NCBI GenBank assembly: GCA_019747875.1
Contig: JAIEQI010000140.1
Coordinates: 1 to 43,502, forward strand
Length of the DNA: 43,502 nucleotides
From: Candidatus Obscuribacterales bacterium
Lineage (GTDB): Bacteria > Cyanobacteriota > Vampirovibrionia > Obscuribacterales > Obscuribacteraceae
Direction: 5' to 3'
This document shows, in pieces, positions 42,078 through 43,502 of this stretch (position 1 is its first letter; the number at the start of each line of letters is the position of its first letter). Position numbers and translations under genes: made by a program. The notes below the pieces were generated by a model, which was not told the DNA's origin, searched no databases, and saw only the letters and a program-made list of their open reading frames with translations.

Positions 42078-42849
42078 AGAACGTCCGATTGCAGTCGACC
42101 ATTTTAAGTATCCCACTTTCTGTAGGACTGAATTGGGCGCCTGGCAGGTGGGCAAAGTTTCGGCAGTTTATCTTCGCCTTCGCCTGTGCGAGCCACTTTG
42201 CAAGCTGGCTGCGCACATCGAACTGGTGACCTGCCAAGGGACACTTTCTTAAGATGGGGCGAGTTGCTGCGCTAGTCGGACCGGCCCAGGTTGAGGTGAA
42301 AGATCTTTCCCATCGACGATAGAGTACGTTGTCTTTGATGCAAGCTGCAAATGCTGATTTTGCAAGCGTTTACGGTTTGTCGACGATCGGCTCGCGGTCG
42401 TTGTAATGGTCCAAAAAGTTTCACCTCAACCCTATAGGATCAAAATTGCCTACCAATAAAATATTGGTTGTTTCCAAGCGCCAAATTGAACTTTTTGTTC
42501 GATAGCTTCCACAAATTGAATAGCGAATACATCATGTGAGTTCGATACCACAATCATTAATCGGCAACGAATCACCTTCAAAAAGCAAAGAAGCGAGAGG
42601 TAGATTTCAAACGTTCTCTGTCCATGCTGGGCGGAAGTCTTGATTAGCAAGCTCTCACAGATATCCCGCCGCTTAAACATAAGCAAAAATCTCTTGATTT
42701 CTTGCTTCCTTAGCTGTACTGTGACAACGTGTTACAAAAGGCAGTGCCCACGGTGATCGTGGGGCATTCACGATAGACAGTTCGCTCTGATTTGAGGATA
42801 TTTTCAGTACGCTAGATACGCACCAGACCCTGTTGTATGAGGATCTCGA
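42078..42849. other. Long gap with inverted repeat and a weak hypothetical frame
   Basis: 772 bp with only one doubtful gene. It contains inverted repeats GGTTGAGGTGAAA / TTTCACCTCAACC (42289-42301, 42419-42431), 117 bp apart, a short hairpin ACCAATA-AAA-TATTGGT (42452-42468) and an inverted TGGCAGGT / ACCTGCCA pair (about 42142, 42229). Nothing resembles a tRNA or a known riboswitch. Confidence 0.5.
42450..42686 (-). CDS. Doubtful 78-aa hypothetical protein
   Basis: An open frame with a weak AAGAGA upstream, encoding one hydrophobic stretch (YLSLLCFLKVIRCRLMIVV) and no motif. Its stop overlaps the 42452-42468 hairpin. It may be non-coding; it is listed because nothing else fills this region. 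Confidence 0.2.
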   Translation of the reverse strand: MLMFKRRDICESLLIKTSAQHGQRTFEIYLSLLCFLKVIRCRLMIVVSNSHDVFAIQFVEAIEQKVQFGAWKQPIFYW

Positions 42850-43395
42850 ATGCCGTACGCCCCCTCCCCGGCTGTTTCAATGAACTTTTGCTCCAATTGC
42901 AAAGACTCTCTAGAACACGACGCTAAGTTCTGCGGTAACTGCGGTTTCATCGTCGCCCCGGTGAGTTTCAATATCAACCAATTTCCTCAACATGCTGGGT
43001 TGATGGACCAATCGAACTTTCAAGTGCCAAACACCGTTCCGAATTTTGCGCGGATGGGTGCACCAAAAGAAAATCCCCGAAACAAAGAACTTAGTAACGA
43101 AGCTTCAAAAATAATGGTTCTGCTCGCACGCGAGCGACTCTTTCTATACATGCATTGGATTGGCTTTGTAGTAATCAATCTGATTGGATGTTGGATCGCG
43201 TGGAAGTGTTACACGGACTTCATTGGCGATGAAATGTCTAAGACGATGATCGCATCAACTCCATTCCTATTTATCAACTCGGTCGCTCTTCTGTTCCTGG
43301 TTCCAATAAAAGGAACGCGCAGCGAAATCGCAAGATTGAAGGAGCGCTTGAGCTGCGTTCGTTTCAATATTGAATTCGGACATCTCGATATCTAG
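42850..43395 (+). CDS. Zinc-ribbon membrane protein, unknown function
   Basis: A 181-residue protein with an N-terminal zinc ribbon: CSNCKDSLEHDAKFCGNCG (Cys pairs CxxC-x11-CxxC, from residue 14), a Gln/Pro/Asn linker, then two transmembrane helices (MHWIGFVVINLIGCWIAW; FLFINSVALLFLV). GAGG precedes the ATG at 42850. Zinc-ribbon_2 domains are often found in membrane proteins of unknown role. Its C-terminal end is repeated immediately downstream (43426-43502), up to the window edge. Confidence 0.7.
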   Translation: MPYAPSPAVSMNFCSNCKDSLEHDAKFCGNCGFIVAPVSFNINQFPQHAGLMDQSNFQVPNTVPNFARMGAPKENPRNKELSNEASKIMVLLARERLFLYMHWIGFVVINLIGCWIAWKCYTDFIGDEMSKTMIASTPFLFINSVALLFLVPIKGTRSEIARLKERLSCVRFNIEFGHLDI

Positions 43396-43502
43396 TCCCT
43401 GTCTGCCGTTTCTTCCATCCAATGGAAAAGGAACGCGCAGCGAAATCGCAAGATTGAAGGAGCGCTTGAGCTGCGTTCGTTTCAATATTGAATTCGGACA
43501 TC
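43308..43502. repeat. 77-bp direct duplication, 118-bp period, reaching the window edge
   Basis: Bases 43308-43384 (start AAAAGGAACGCGCAGC, end GGACATC) recur at 43426-43502, apparently identical, separated by 41 bp. The first copy codes for the C-terminus of the zinc-ribbon protein; the second reaches the last base of the window. Confidence 0.9.

Noticed and set aside
1..43502. CRISPR arrays, tRNA/rRNA genes, transposases, prophage genes
   Set aside because: None is visible; the repeats found are short direct or protein-coding repeats without spacer structure, and no cloverleaf or rRNA-like sequence was recognised.

Overview
This 43.5 kb window is a gene-dense bacterial chromosome segment of moderate GC. 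It has short intergenic gaps, Shine-Dalgarno-led genes, several GTG/TTG starts and no tRNA, rRNA, CRISPR array or recognisable transposase. The mix suggests a Gram-negative-type bacterium: a TolC-family outer-membrane protein, a Tat-exported multicopper oxidase, large Gln/Pro/Thr-rich secreted proteins, a Hanks-type kinase with a HGDISPAN catalytic loop, a DUF2993 protein and an ABC1/UbiB kinase. I infer a non-photosynthetic relative of Cyanobacteria (Melainabacteria/Vampirovibrionia, Obscuribacter-like). That placement rests on gene style alone and is only moderately supported.

Layout. 25-4875 (-): a giant exported protein with a metal-enzyme-like head, Ig-like repeats and a WNVP repeat tail. 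5063-6989 (-): a membrane-anchored Ser/Thr kinase whose TPR-like tail is separated by a frameshift. 7140-9291 (-): HAD phosphatase, folK and SAM hydrolase. 9538-12402 (-): a large diguanylate cyclase. 12690-14527: two convergent membrane-protein genes. 14878-15763: two short divergently oriented peptides with a shared double-glycine leader. 15972-17759 (-): etfB-etfA. 18019-23004 (+): an emfourin-like inhibitor candidate and a 1492-residue adhesin-like protein. 23064-27345 (-): histidine kinase, PhoB-like regulator, PhoU and HolA, all translationally coupled, then a LOG-family enzyme. 27431-28966 (+): gpmI. 29203-33020: a lipoprotein, a 30-bp-repeat protein, a DUF2993 protein and a hypothetical membrane protein. 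33090-36095 (-): a copper-type TolC plus multicopper oxidase pair. 36396-38818 (+): rph and an ABC1 kinase. 39139-43395: secreted hypotheticals, an M28 peptidase and a zinc-ribbon membrane protein, with several small intergenic repeats.

Functional themes are phosphate sensing (HK-RR-PhoU), copper tolerance, c-di-GMP and Ser/Thr kinase signalling, electron transfer (Etf) and surface or secreted repeat proteins. The best candidate for something undescribed is the peptide pair at 14878-15066 and 15557-15763. Their leaders align without gaps through an 18-residue block ending in Gly-Gly, while the C-terminal parts differ and carry Cys; one has PPLC repeats. No maturation enzyme lies in the window, so a peptide natural-product role is inference.
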